From Betaproteobacteria bacterium (GTDB lineage: Bacteria; Pseudomonadota; Gammaproteobacteria; Burkholderiales; Burkholderiaceae_C): a stretch of 64,000 nucleotides of DNA. Positions 52,881-63,372 of the stretch are shown here, in pieces; position 1 is the first letter of the stretch; every line of letters begins with the position of its first letter. The translations under genes were made by a program, and so were the position numbers. Location: the NCBI GenBank assembly GCA_947453725.1, contig CANGHH010000007.1, positions 62,001-126,000 on the forward strand, in the 5' to 3' direction. The notes under the pieces were generated by a model. The model did no database searches. It worked only from the letters and a program-made list of their open reading frames with translations, and was not told the DNA's origin.

Positions 52881-53954
52881 ATGTTCAGTTTTTTCAAGAA
52901 AAAGCCGCCGGCTTCGGTCGCCGTTCCTGCCGCCCTTCCGGTCGCCGGGCCTGCTGCCGAGCCAGCCACGGCCGCGCCCGTTGCGGCCGCTGCGGCCGCT
53001 GCGCCGGCGCCCGCCGCCGAGTCACGCGGCAGCTGGTTCGGCCGGCTCGCGCAGGGCCTGCGCAAGACCGGGTCGGGGATTGCCCAGGTCTTCACCGGCA
53101 CGCGCATCGACGACGCGCTGTACGAAGAGCTCGAAGCCGCGCTGCTGATGGCCGACAGCGGTGTGGCCGCCACCGAATGGCTGCTGGCCGACCTGAAGCG
53201 CCGCGTCAAGGACGCCAAGGCCACCGAGCCGGCGATGGTCAAGGCCCTGCTGGCCGACGCGCTGACCGAGCTGCTGCAGCCGCTGGAACGCGCGCTGGTC
53301 ATCGGTGCGGCAAGGTCAGCGGTGCCACCGGGTCCGACGGTCATGATGGTCACCGGCGTCAACGGCGCCGGCAAGACCACCAGCATCGGCAAGCTGACAC
53401 GCCACCTGGCGCAGGCCGACTGCAAGGTGCTGCTGGCGGCGGCCGACACCTTCCGCGCCGCGGCGCGCGAGCAACTGGTGGTCTGGGCCGACCGCAACCG
53501 CGTCGAGATCGTCAGCCAGGAAGGCGGCGACCCGGCGGCCGTGACCTTCGACGCCGTCACCGCCGGCCGCGCGCGCGGCTGCGATGTCGTCATCGCCGAC
53601 ACCGCGGGCCGCCTGCCGACGCAGGTCCACCTGATGGAAGAGCTGAAGAAGATCCAGCGCGTGATCGGCAAGGCGCAGGCCGGCGCCCCGCACGAGGTGC
53701 TGCTGGTGGTCGACGGCAACACCGGGCAGAACGCGCTGGCCCAGGTCAAGGCCTTCGATGCGGCGCTGGGCCTGACCGGCCTGATCGTCACCAAGCTCGA
53801 CGGCACCGCCAAGGGCGGCGTGCTGGCGGCGATCGCGCGCTGGGGCGCCCAGCAGGGGCGCGTGGTGCCGGTCTACTTCATCGGCATCGGCGAACGGCTG
53901 GAAGACCTGCAGACCTTCAACGCCCGCGAATTCGCGACCGCCTTGCTGGGCTGA
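52881..53954 (+). CDS. ftsY: signal recognition particle receptor FtsY
   Basis: A 357-residue GTPase that docks SRP-ribosome complexes at the inner membrane. The N-terminal A domain (residues 1-50) is short and Ala/Pro-rich after a basic start (MFSFFKKKPP), unlike the long acidic E. coli version. The NG domain follows: G1 GVNGAGKTT at 159-167, DTFRAAAREQL, G3 DTAGRLP, G4 TKLDGTAKGG, and the end GERLEDLQTFNAREFA. The ATG at 52881 starts the typical FFKK sequence. Converges with ffh, 24 bases between stops. Confidence 0.97.
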   Translation: MFSFFKKKPPASVAVPAALPVAGPAAEPATAAPVAAAAAAAPAPAAESRGSWFGRLAQGLRKTGSGIAQVFTGTRIDDALYEELEAALLMADSGVAATEWLLADLKRRVKDAKATEPAMVKALLADALTELLQPLERALVIGAARSAVPPGPTVMMVTGVNGAGKTTSIGKLTRHLAQADCKVLLAAADTFRAAAREQLVVWADRNRVEIVSQEGGDPAAVTFDAVTAGRARGCDVVIADTAGRLPTQVHLMEELKKIQRVIGKAQAGAPHEVLLVVDGNTGQNALAQVKAFDAALGLTGLIVTKLDGTAKGGVLAAIARWGAQQGRVVPVYFIGIGERLEDLQTFNAREFATALLG

Positions 53955-53978
53955 GCGCGCGGCGGGCCCTCCCCTGCT

Positions 53979-55391
<1,413 letters not shown>

Positions 55392-55441
55392 GGTCATCGG
55401 CAGGTGGCCGACGAAGGGCCTGCGGTCATTACACTGTCGCG

Positions 55442-56284
55442 ATGATTCTATCGACGACCCCTGCCACGCTGGCGCCCGGCGGCGGCACGCTGCTGGTGCT
55501 GGTCACGGTGGTGCTGTATCTGCTGGCCACCGTGCCGGCGCAGCCGCTGCGCCGCTTCTCGGCTGCGGCCCTCGTCGGCGGCTGGTTGCTGCACGGCTTG
55601 CTGCTGCTGATCGACATCGCCGGCATCGGTCTGCCCGAGCCCGGCGCGCGGCTGGGCTTCGCGCCCGTGTTGTCGATGACGGTCTGGCTGGTGATCGCCG
55701 TCTACAGCATCGAAAGCCGCCTCGTGCCCTTGCCGGCGGTGCGCCAGTGGCTGGCGCTGGCCGGCCTGGTGGCGATGTTGGTGGTGGCTGCCTACCCGGG
55801 TGAACTGCGGCCCATCACCTCGCAGCTGGCGCCGCTGCACTTCACGCTGGGTGTGGCGGCTTACGCGCTGTTCGGCGCCGCCGTGCTGCACGGCCTGATG
55901 CTGGACGCCGCCGAGCGGCGCATGCGCGGCGGCCCGCAGGGCGCGCCGCGGGCCTTGCCGGCTGTCGGTCGGGCCCTGGGCATGCCGCTGTTGCAACTCG
56001 AACGCCTGACCTTCCGCTTCGTCGAAGTCGGTTTCGCGGTGCTGACCGCCACGCTGCTGTTGGGCATCGCGACCACGGTGCAATGGCGCTGGACCGACCA
56101 CAAGGCGGTCTTTTCGCTGATGGCCTGGGCGGTCTTCGCCGCCCTGCTGATTGGCCGCCGCCTGCGCGGCTGGCGCGGCCGCAAGGCCACGCGCTGGCTC
56201 TACGTCGGCGCGCTGCTGCTGTTGCTGGCCTATGTCGGTTCGCGCTTCGTGCTCGAAGTACTGCTCGGCCGCTCACCGGCCTGA
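55442..56284 (+). CDS. CcsA/YpjD-like cytochrome c assembly membrane protein
   Basis: A 280-residue inner-membrane protein with about eight hydrophobic helices. Its C-terminal 150 residues carry the cytochrome-c-assembly signature: a histidine in APLHFTLGVAAYALFG near 131 and WRWTDHKAVFSLMAW near 215-229, with the WxWtDhK motif and downstream His. The short YpjD-type form has no demonstrated heme-lyase activity. Standard neighbour of ffh in Proteobacteria. Confidence 0.9.
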   Translation: MILSTTPATLAPGGGTLLVLVTVVLYLLATVPAQPLRRFSAAALVGGWLLHGLLLLIDIAGIGLPEPGARLGFAPVLSMTVWLVIAVYSIESRLVPLPAVRQWLALAGLVAMLVVAAYPGELRPITSQLAPLHFTLGVAAYALFGAAVLHGLMLDAAERRMRGGPQGAPRALPAVGRALGMPLLQLERLTFRFVEVGFAVLTATLLLGIATTVQWRWTDHKAVFSLMAWAVFAALLIGRRLRGWRGRKATRWLYVGALLLLLAYVGSRFVLEVLLGRSPA

Positions 56285-56293
56285 ACCAGCGCC

Positions 56294-56530
56294 ATGAAAT
56301 TCCTGCTCCTGCTGCTGGTGGTGGCCTTCGCGATCTGGCTGCTGAAGACCAAGGGCCGCGCCGTGCCCCCACCCGCTGGGCGCCAGGCGCCGCCGAAAGC
56401 GCCCCAGCCGGCTGCCCAGATGCTGGCCTGCGCGCATTGCGGGCTGCATGTGCCGCAAGTCGACAGTCTTCAGGACGCCGCCGGCCGCACCTACTGCAGC
56501 GGCGCGCACCGGCAGGCCGGGCCGCGTTGA
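56294..56530 (+). CDS. PP0621-family small zinc-ribbon-like protein
   Basis: A 78-residue protein: a membrane anchor (MKFLLLLLVVAFAIWLLK), a Pro/Ala-rich linker (24-42), and a CAHC pair near 46-49 followed by a distant Cys-x2-His (YCSGAH, 68-73), probably one zinc site. This matches the small PP0621 family found upstream of pilS in Proteobacteria. It starts 9 bases after the CcsA-like gene. Confidence 0.85.
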   Translation: MKFLLLLLVVAFAIWLLKTKGRAVPPPAGRQAPPKAPQPAAQMLACAHCGLHVPQVDSLQDAAGRTYCSGAHRQAGPR

Positions 56531-56564
56531 GGTCCGGTCGCACCCTGCCGTGGGCGGACACCAT

Positions 56565-58487
56565 TTGAACGGCGGCGAAGCCCCGAGCGCCGCCAGCGGC
56601 GAGCGCCGCAGCGGCGATCGCCGCCGCGGCGGCCGTCGCCGCGCCGACGCGTCGCCCAGTGTCTTCAGCGCCTCCGACCTCCGCGGCGACTCCTTCTTCG
56701 ATCCCGGCTGGCTGGCCGTCGGCGAAGCGCACGACGACGGCCACCTGCTGCTGCGGCAGGCGCGGCACCTGGTGCAGGCCCAGGACAGCGCGCTGGCCCG
56801 CGTCTACCGCAGCTATGCCGCGGCGCGCGCGGTGGTGGGCTTGAGCCTGGTGGGCGTGCAGGGCGTGGGCAGCCTGCTGGGCACGCGCAGTGCCGAATCG
56901 ATGGCGCTGGTCTCGCTGCTGTACGCGGTGCAGGCCATCACGCTGTGGCTGCTGCCGCGCTTCAATCGCCTGGCCCAGCCGCAACCGCAGGCCGGGCAGC
57001 GGCGCCAATGGCTGGCGACGATTGGCGTCGACCTGCTGGCCTTCACCCTGCTGCACGTGCTGGAGGCGGGCAGCTCCTTCAACTATGCGGCGCTGTTGGT
57101 GCTGCCGGTCCTGATGGCCGGCGTCCTGACCGGTCGGCTGCGGGCCCTGGGCACGGCGGCCGCGGTGGCCCTGATGCTGCTGGCTGTGACCTGGCGGGCT
57201 GCGCCCAGCAACACCGACGCGCCGGCCCTGATGCTGCAATCGGGCCTGGCCGGCTTGGGCCTGTTCCTGATCACCTTGCTGGCCGGCGAACTGGCGGGCC
57301 GCCTGGCGCGTGAGGAACTGGCGGCCCGCGGCAGCCGCGAGCTGGCCCGCCAACAGGCCCAGCTGAACCGCCTGGTGATCGAGGAGATGGCCGATGGCGT
57401 GCTGGTGGTCGACCGGGCGCTCGGTGTGCGCGCCGCCAACCCGGCTGCGCGGGCGCTGCTGGTCGACCAGGGCCTGTGCGTGCCGGCGCCTTTCTCGCTG
57501 GACCGCTCGCCGACCTGGGCGCCCTTGCGCGCGGCCGTCGCGCAGGCTTTGGCCGAGGACAGCTGGCCGGAAGCGGGCAGTGACGTGACCCTGGTCTTCG
57601 CCGAGGGCCACACCCGCGGCCTGCGCTTGCGGGTTCGCTTCATGCGTGGACGCAGGCTGGCGCGCGAGGCCATGCCGCCCGAAGGGCAGGCCGATACGGC
57701 GGTATCCGAGCCCCACGCGGTGCTGTTGCTGGAAGACGTGCGCACCCTGCAGGCCCGCATCCGGCAGGAAAAACTGGCCGCGATGGGCCGCGTCTCGGCC
57801 GGCATCGCGCACGAGATCCGCAACCCGCTGATGGCCATCGCGCAGGCCAACGCCCTGTTGCAGGAAGACCTGACGCTGCCGGCCCAGCAGCGCCTGTCGC
57901 AGATGGTGGCCGACAACGTCCTGCGTCTGAAGCGCCTGGTCGACGACGTGATGGAAGTGGCGCCCGGCGCCGCGCCCGAGGTACCGGCGATCGACGCCAG
58001 CGCGGCGATCGCAGAGGCCATCGCGGACTGGGCGCGCACCGCCGACTTCGCGCTGGGGCCCGACAGCCGACTGCGCCTCGAGTTGCCGAGCACACCGCTG
58101 GGTGTCGCCTTCGATGCCGAGCACCTGCGTCGGGTGCTCGTCAACCTGCTGGACAACGCCCACCGCCACGCCGGCACGGCGCCGGGATCGATCTTCCTGC
58201 GCCTGGCCGCGCGGGACGATCACTGGGCGCTGCTGTCGGTGCTGAGCGACGGCCCGACCATTGCGTCCGAGGTCGAGCGCCATCTCTTCGAGCCCTTCTT
58301 CAGCACCCGCAGCCGGGGCTCGGGCCTGGGTTTGTACATCTGTCGCGAGCTGTGCGAACGGTACGCCGCGCGCATCGAATACCGGCCGCGGCCGAGCGCC
58401 GAACGCCTGCGCAATGAATTCACCGTCAGCCTGCGGCGGCTGGTGCTGGCCGAGCCGGCCACCGTCCCGCCGCTGCAAGCCGCCTGA
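56565..58487 (+). CDS. pilS: sensor histidine kinase PilS
   Basis: An approximately 640-residue membrane kinase of the PilSR system that controls pilin transcription. An Arg-rich cytoplasmic N-terminus (GERRSGDRRRGGRRR) precedes six hydrophobic helices (about residues 85-250), a PAS-like segment (about 270-390), and the kinase: phosphorylated His in GIAHEIRNPLMAIAQAN, N box LLDNAHRHAG, and G boxes RGSGLGLYICREL. The start is uncertain: the TTG at 56565 or GTG at 56550. PilR follows 31 bases downstream. Confidence 0.88.
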   Translation: MNGGEAPSAASGERRSGDRRRGGRRRADASPSVFSASDLRGDSFFDPGWLAVGEAHDDGHLLLRQARHLVQAQDSALARVYRSYAAARAVVGLSLVGVQGVGSLLGTRSAESMALVSLLYAVQAITLWLLPRFNRLAQPQPQAGQRRQWLATIGVDLLAFTLLHVLEAGSSFNYAALLVLPVLMAGVLTGRLRALGTAAAVALMLLAVTWRAAPSNTDAPALMLQSGLAGLGLFLITLLAGELAGRLAREELAARGSRELARQQAQLNRLVIEEMADGVLVVDRALGVRAANPAARALLVDQGLCVPAPFSLDRSPTWAPLRAAVAQALAEDSWPEAGSDVTLVFAEGHTRGLRLRVRFMRGRRLAREAMPPEGQADTAVSEPHAVLLLEDVRTLQARIRQEKLAAMGRVSAGIAHEIRNPLMAIAQANALLQEDLTLPAQQRLSQMVADNVLRLKRLVDDVMEVAPGAAPEVPAIDASAAIAEAIADWARTADFALGPDSRLRLELPSTPLGVAFDAEHLRRVLVNLLDNAHRHAGTAPGSIFLRLAARDDHWALLSVLSDGPTIASEVERHLFEPFFSTRSRGSGLGLYICRELCERYAARIEYRPRPSAERLRNEFTVSLRRLVLAEPATVPPLQAA

Positions 58488-58518
58488 GCCCGGCGCGCCA
58501 GCCAACCACCGCCTTCCG

Positions 58519-60009
58519 ATGAGCCATCCGATCAGCCCTGCGCCAAGCCCCCGCCTGCTGGTGGTGGACGACGAGCCCGACCTGCGCACGCTCTACGAAC
58601 TGACGCTGCTGCGCGAAGGCTATGACGTCGAATGCGCGGGCACCGTGGAAGACGCCTGGTCGCTGCTGCAGTCGCGCGGCCCGGCGGGCTATCAACTGCT
58701 CATCACCGACATGCGCTTGCCCGACGGCACGGGCCTGGATCTGCTGCGCCGCATGGACCAGGCGGGTCGGCGTGAAAAGGCCATCATCATCACGGCCTAC
58801 GGTTCGTCCGAAAACGCCGTCGAGGCGCTGAAGGCCGGGGCCTACGACTACCTGACCAAGCCGGTGGACCTGCGACAGTTCCGCGCCGTGGTGGCCTCGG
58901 CCCTGGGCCGCCTGCCCCACGTGGCGCCGTCCGCTGCGCCCGGGCTGCCGGCACGGCCGCTGCCGGCGCTGACCGCGTCGGGTTCGCATCCCGCGCTGGA
59001 CCGCATCGTGGGCTCATCGGCCGCGATGCAACAGGTGCGGGCGCTGGTCGAGCGGGTCGCCCGCAGCATGGCGCCGGTGCTGGTTCACGGCGAGTCTGGC
59101 ACCGGGAAGGAACTGGTGGCCCGCGCCATCCACCAGGTGTCGCCGCGCGCCGCCATGCCCTTCGTGGCGGTGAACTGTGGCGCCATCCCCGACACCTTGC
59201 TGGAGGCCGAATTCTTCGGCTACCGCAAGGGTGCCTTCACGGGCGCCAACGAGGATCGGGAAGGCTTTTTCCAGGCCGCGCAGGGGGGCACGCTCTTCCT
59301 CGACGAAATCGGCGACCTGCCGCTGCCGATGCAGAGCAAGTTGCTGCGGGTGATCCAGGAGCGCGCGGTGCGGCCGATCGGCGCGGTGGCCGAGACGCCG
59401 CTCAACGTGCGCATCGTCAGCGCCACCCACCGCGACCTCGGCGCCGAGGTGCAGGCCGGCCGTTTCCGGCAAGACCTCTACTACCGGCTGAACGTCATCC
59501 GCATCGCCGTGCCGCCGCTGCGCGAACGCATCGCCGACCTGCCGGCGCTGTGCGCGGCGGCCTTGCAGCGCATCGCCCACGACGCGGGCGTGACACCGAT
59601 GCCCACGCTGGCGACCGACGCGCTGCAACACCTCTTGCGCTACAGCTTTCCGGGCAATGTCCGTGAATTGGAGAACCTGCTGCACCGCGCACTGGCACTG
59701 GCCAGCGGCGCCGAGATCGGCCGGGCCGACCTGGCTTTGCCCGAAGCCGTGCTGCACGAGCCCGACGCGGCCGAGCCCGATCCCGCGCCAGCGTCGCTGC
59801 CGGTGGCGGGGGTCGCGGTCTTGCCGGCTGACCTGGCCGCCCACCTGGACAGCATCGAGCGCGACATCCTGGAGCGGGCGCTCGAGCGCCACCGTTACAA
59901 CCGGACGGCTGCGGGGCTCAGCCTGGGTCTTTCATTGCGCCAGATGCGCTACCGCATGGCCCGCCTGGGGGTCGGTGTGACCGACAGCGAGCGGCCCGAC
60001 ACCCCCTGA
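58519..60009 (+). CDS. pilR: sigma-54-dependent response regulator PilR
   Basis: A 496-residue activator of pilin genes. The receiver domain (residues 12-125) has the acidic DDEPD and the phospho-acceptor aspartate of LLITDMRLPD near 65. The AAA+ domain (about 155-390) has Walker A GESGTGKE, the sigma-54-contact GAFTGA loop and Walker B GGTLFLDEIGD. The C-terminal Fis-type helix-turn-helix is RHRYNRTAAGLSLGLSLRQMRYRMARLG. Partner of PilS just upstream. Confidence 0.96.
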   Translation: MSHPISPAPSPRLLVVDDEPDLRTLYELTLLREGYDVECAGTVEDAWSLLQSRGPAGYQLLITDMRLPDGTGLDLLRRMDQAGRREKAIIITAYGSSENAVEALKAGAYDYLTKPVDLRQFRAVVASALGRLPHVAPSAAPGLPARPLPALTASGSHPALDRIVGSSAAMQQVRALVERVARSMAPVLVHGESGTGKELVARAIHQVSPRAAMPFVAVNCGAIPDTLLEAEFFGYRKGAFTGANEDREGFFQAAQGGTLFLDEIGDLPLPMQSKLLRVIQERAVRPIGAVAETPLNVRIVSATHRDLGAEVQAGRFRQDLYYRLNVIRIAVPPLRERIADLPALCAAALQRIAHDAGVTPMPTLATDALQHLLRYSFPGNVRELENLLHRALALASGAEIGRADLALPEAVLHEPDAAEPDPAPASLPVAGVAVLPADLAAHLDSIERDILERALERHRYNRTAAGLSLGLSLRQMRYRMARLGVGVTDSERPDTP

Positions 60010-60069
60010 GGACGTCTCGGACGGGCATCTTCGAGAGCTGCCCCGGATCCTCGGGAAGAACCTAGTCGC

Positions 60070-60117
60070 ACACTACCCGTAGTGGCTTGTGAGGGGGCGG
60101 CACCCCAGCTATAGTGC
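60070..60117. promoter_or_regulatory. two NrdR-like boxes, 32 bp apart, upstream of nrdA
   Basis: Box 1 (60070-60085, ACACTACC-CGTAGTGG) matches 12 of 16 positions of the NrdR box, including the conserved CwA...TwG core. Box 2 (60102-60117, ACCCCAGCTATAGTGC) matches 11 of 16. Their centres are 32 bp apart, about three helical turns, the paired arrangement typical of NrdR, the repressor of ribonucleotide reductase genes. Box 2 covers the -10 hexamer of the promoter at 60087-60115. Confidence 0.65.
60087..60115 (+). promoter_or_regulatory. nrdA promoter and 5' leader
   Basis: TTGTGA (60087-60092), 17 bases, TATAGT (60110-60115): a good sigma-70 promoter. Transcription would start near 60122, leaving a leader of about 220 bases before the nrdA ATG. 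The gap from the pilR stop to the ATG (60010-60341) has no convincing gene; apart from this promoter and the NrdR boxes I recognise nothing in it. Confidence 0.6.
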
Positions 60118-60341
60118 TCGCAGGTGATAATCTCGTGACACGCCGGACACCACTGCCGTCCTCTATCGGGTCACTGCCGCCGGGTTCTTCCCGGTGCTGG
60201 CAGGGCCGGGTCCAGGCGCACCGCACAGACCAGGGCGGCCCCCAACGAACCATCGCCTGCGCACCCCGCAGTGCAGATGCTTCGTCGCCGAGCAGCCTTG
60301 TTGAAGTACCGAATCCAGAACCGAATCTCAGAGGGGAACGC

Positions 60342-63224
60342 ATGCAAACCACATCCACCGCGACCGCCGCGCCGGCCACCGCCACCCAGTCCCGCCCCGT
60401 CTCGGCCGCCGCCAACGCCCTGGGCGCGGCCGCCGTCTACGTCGGCTACCAGATCATCCGCCGCAACGGCGCCGTGGTGGCCTTCGAGCCGAACAAGATC
60501 GCCGTCGCGCTGATGAAGTCCTTCCTCGCCGTGCACGGCACCCAGGGCGCGGCTTCGGCCAGCGTGCGCGAAACCGTTGAACGCCTGACCGACAGCGTCG
60601 TGCGGGCGCTGCTGCGCTCGCGCCCGGGTGGCGGCACCTTCCACATCGAAGACGTGCAGGACCATGTCGAACTGGCGCTGATGCGCAGCGGCCAGCACGA
60701 CGTGGCCCGCGCCTATGTGCTCTATCGCGAGCGCCGTTCGCAAGAGCGGTCGCGCCAGGTCGCGGTGGCGCCGGTCCGGGTGGTCGAGCTCTACGTCACC
60801 GAAGGCGGGCAGCGCGTGCCGCTGGACGCAGCCGCCTTGCGCGAGCTGGTCGAATCGGCTTGCGCCGGTTTGGGCGCCGATGTCAAGGCCGAGCCCATCC
60901 TGGCCGAAACCCGCCGCAACCTGTACGACGGTGTGCCGCTCGACGAAGTGTTCAAGGCCGCCATCCTGGCTGCCCGCACGATGATCGAGAAGGAGCCGTC
61001 CTACACCCGCGCCACCGCGCGCCTGCTGCTGCACACCATCCGCCGCGAGATCCTGGGCGAGAACGTCACGCAAGGCCAGATGGCTGCGCGTTACGCCGAG
61101 TACTTCCCGCAATTCATCAAGAAGGGCGTGAAGGCCGAGTTGCTGGACGACAAGATGCTGCAATTCGACCTGGTCAAGCTGGGCGCCGCACTCGACGCCA
61201 GCCGCGACCTGCAATTCGATTACCTCGGCCTGCAGACGCTGTTCGATCGCTATTTCCTGCACATCGACGAAGTGCGGATTGAAATGCCGCAGGCTTTCTT
61301 CATGCGCGTCGCCATGGGCCTGGCGCTGAACGAAATCGACCGCGAAGCGCGCGCCATCGAGTTCTACAACGTGCTGTCCAGTTTCGACTTCATGAGCAGC
61401 ACGCCGACGCTGTTCAACGCCGGCACGCGGCGTTCGCAATTGAGCAGCTGCTACCTGACGACGGTGGCCGACGACCTCGACGGCATTTACGAGGCGCTGA
61501 AGGAAAACGCGCTGCTCAGCAAGTTCGCCGGCGGCCTGGGCAACGACTGGACCCGCGTTCGCGCGCTGGGTTCCTACATCAAGGGCACCAACGGCAAGAG
61601 CCAGGGCGTCGTGCCCTTCCTGAAGGTCGTCAACGACACGGCGGTGGCCGTCAACCAGGGCGGCAAGCGCAAGGGTGCGGTCTGCGCCTATCTGGAGACT
61701 TGGCACCTCGATCTGGAAGAGTTCCTGGAATTGCGCAAGAACACCGGTGACGACCGCCGGCGCACGCACGACATGAACACCTCGAACTGGATCCCCGACC
61801 TCTTCATGCGCCGCGTGATGGAAGACGGCCAGTGGACCTTGTTCAGCCCCAGCACCTGCCCCGACCTGCACGACCTGTTCGGCGCGGCTTTCGAAGTCGC
61901 CTACACGGCCTACGAAGAGAAGGCCGACAGCGGCGAGATCAAGCTTTTCAAGCGCATGCGCGCCAAGGACCTGTGGCGCAAGATGCTGTCGATGCTGTTT
62001 GAAACGGGCCATCCCTGGATCACCTTCAAGGATGCCTGCAATGTCCGCAGCCCGCAGAACCATGCCGGCGTCGTGCACTCGTCCAATCTGTGCACCGAAA
62101 TCACCTTGAATACCAACGACGCCGAGATCGCGGTGTGCAACCTGGGCAGCGTCAACCTGGCCCAGCATCTGAAGGACGGCGAGATCGATCTGGTCAAGCT
62201 GAAGAAGACCACGTCGACGGCGATGCGCATGCTCGACAACGTCATCGACATCAATTACTACGCCGTCAAGAAAGCCCGCGACAGCAATTTGCGCCACCGC
62301 CCGGTGGGCCTGGGCATCATGGGATTCCAGGACTGCCTGTACCAATTGCGCCTGCCCTACGCCAGCGATGAAGCGGTGGCCTTTGCCGACCGGTCGATGG
62401 AAGCCGTCTGCTACCACGCCTACCTGGCCAGCACCGAACTGGCCGAAGAGCGCGGCCGTTACAGCAGCTACCGCGGCAGCCTGTGGGACCGCGGCATCCT
62501 GCCGCAGGACAGCCTGGACCTGCTGCGCGAAGCGCGCGGCGGTCACCTCGAAGTCGACCGTTCGAGCTCGCTGGACTGGGCGCCGCTGCGCGCGCGCATC
62601 GCCGAGCACGGCATGCGCAACAGCAATTGCGTGGCCATTGCGCCGACCGCCACCATCAGCAACATCATTGGCGTCGACGCGTCCATCGAGCCGAGCTTCG
62701 CCAACCTGTCGGTGAAGAGCAATCTGTCGGGCGAATTCACGATCATCAACGAGTACCTGGTGCGCGACCTGAAGAAGCTCGGCCTGTGGGACGACGTGAT
62801 GGTCATGGACCTCAAGCACTTCGACGGTTCCTTGCGTCCGATCGACCGTGTGCCTGACGAATTGAAGCGGCTGTACGGCACGGCTTTCGAGGTCGATGCG
62901 ACCTGGCTGGTCGAGGCCGGTTCACGGCGCCAGAAGTGGATCGACCAGGCGCAGTCCTTGAACATCTACATGGCTGGCGCATCGGGCCGCAAGCTCGACG
63001 AAACCTACAAGCTGGCCTGGCTGCGCGGCCTGAAGACGACCTATTACCTGCGCACCACCAGCGCCACCTACACCGAGAAATCGACGGTGGCCGCGGGCAG
63101 CCACAACGCGGTGCCCATGGGCGACAGCGGTGCTTCATCGGCCGCTGCCCCTGTCGCTGCGGAGCCGGCCACCGACATCAAGTTCTGCTCGATCGACAAC
63201 CCCGATTGCGAAGCCTGCCAGTGA
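60342..63224 (+). CDS. nrdA: class Ia ribonucleoside-diphosphate reductase alpha subunit
   Basis: A 960-residue catalytic subunit that reduces ribonucleotides to deoxyribonucleotides. An N-terminal ATP cone (residues about 35-130; IIRRNGAVVAFEPNKIAVAL) regulates activity with dATP. The barrel shows the active-site cysteines in LSSCYLTT and in the NLCTEITLNT block with VCNLGSVNL, and a second ATP-cone-like stretch near 145-235. The C-terminal redox cysteine pair is DCEACQ. The length exceeds E. coli NrdA (761), as in Betaproteobacteria with long N-termini. The ATG at 60342 follows AGAGGGGA. Confidence 0.96.
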   Translation: MQTTSTATAAPATATQSRPVSAAANALGAAAVYVGYQIIRRNGAVVAFEPNKIAVALMKSFLAVHGTQGAASASVRETVERLTDSVVRALLRSRPGGGTFHIEDVQDHVELALMRSGQHDVARAYVLYRERRSQERSRQVAVAPVRVVELYVTEGGQRVPLDAAALRELVESACAGLGADVKAEPILAETRRNLYDGVPLDEVFKAAILAARTMIEKEPSYTRATARLLLHTIRREILGENVTQGQMAARYAEYFPQFIKKGVKAELLDDKMLQFDLVKLGAALDASRDLQFDYLGLQTLFDRYFLHIDEVRIEMPQAFFMRVAMGLALNEIDREARAIEFYNVLSSFDFMSSTPTLFNAGTRRSQLSSCYLTTVADDLDGIYEALKENALLSKFAGGLGNDWTRVRALGSYIKGTNGKSQGVVPFLKVVNDTAVAVNQGGKRKGAVCAYLETWHLDLEEFLELRKNTGDDRRRTHDMNTSNWIPDLFMRRVMEDGQWTLFSPSTCPDLHDLFGAAFEVAYTAYEEKADSGEIKLFKRMRAKDLWRKMLSMLFETGHPWITFKDACNVRSPQNHAGVVHSSNLCTEITLNTNDAEIAVCNLGSVNLAQHLKDGEIDLVKLKKTTSTAMRMLDNVIDINYYAVKKARDSNLRHRPVGLGIMGFQDCLYQLRLPYASDEAVAFADRSMEAVCYHAYLASTELAEERGRYSSYRGSLWDRGILPQDSLDLLREARGGHLEVDRSSSLDWAPLRARIAEHGMRNSNCVAIAPTATISNIIGVDASIEPSFANLSVKSNLSGEFTIINEYLVRDLKKLGLWDDVMVMDLKHFDGSLRPIDRVPDELKRLYGTAFEVDATWLVEAGSRRQKWIDQAQSLNIYMAGASGRKLDETYKLAWLRGLKTTYYLRTTSATYTEKSTVAAGSHNAVPMGDSGASSAAAPVAAEPATDIKFCSIDNPDCEACQ

Positions 63225-63320
63225 TGCCTTGCTGACCTTGTGAGGCCGCGAATCGACAGGCCTCGAGCCGCTGTCGATGCGCTGCTGCAACAACGAGAAC
63301 GTCGCACTGTCAACCAGTGC

Positions 63321-63349
63321 TTGGTGTTCGCGCACAACACTCCGATAAT
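63321..63349 (+). promoter_or_regulatory. candidate internal promoter for nrdB
   Basis: TTGGTG (63321-63326), 17 bases, GATAAT (63344-63349): moderate match. It lies in the 148-base nrdA-nrdB gap, 24 bases before the nrdB ATG, next to a 6-bp hairpin (GCACTG/CAGTGC, 63304-63320). Confidence 0.35.
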
Positions 63350-63372
63350 TGAATTCGCTAGGGATTACACAC

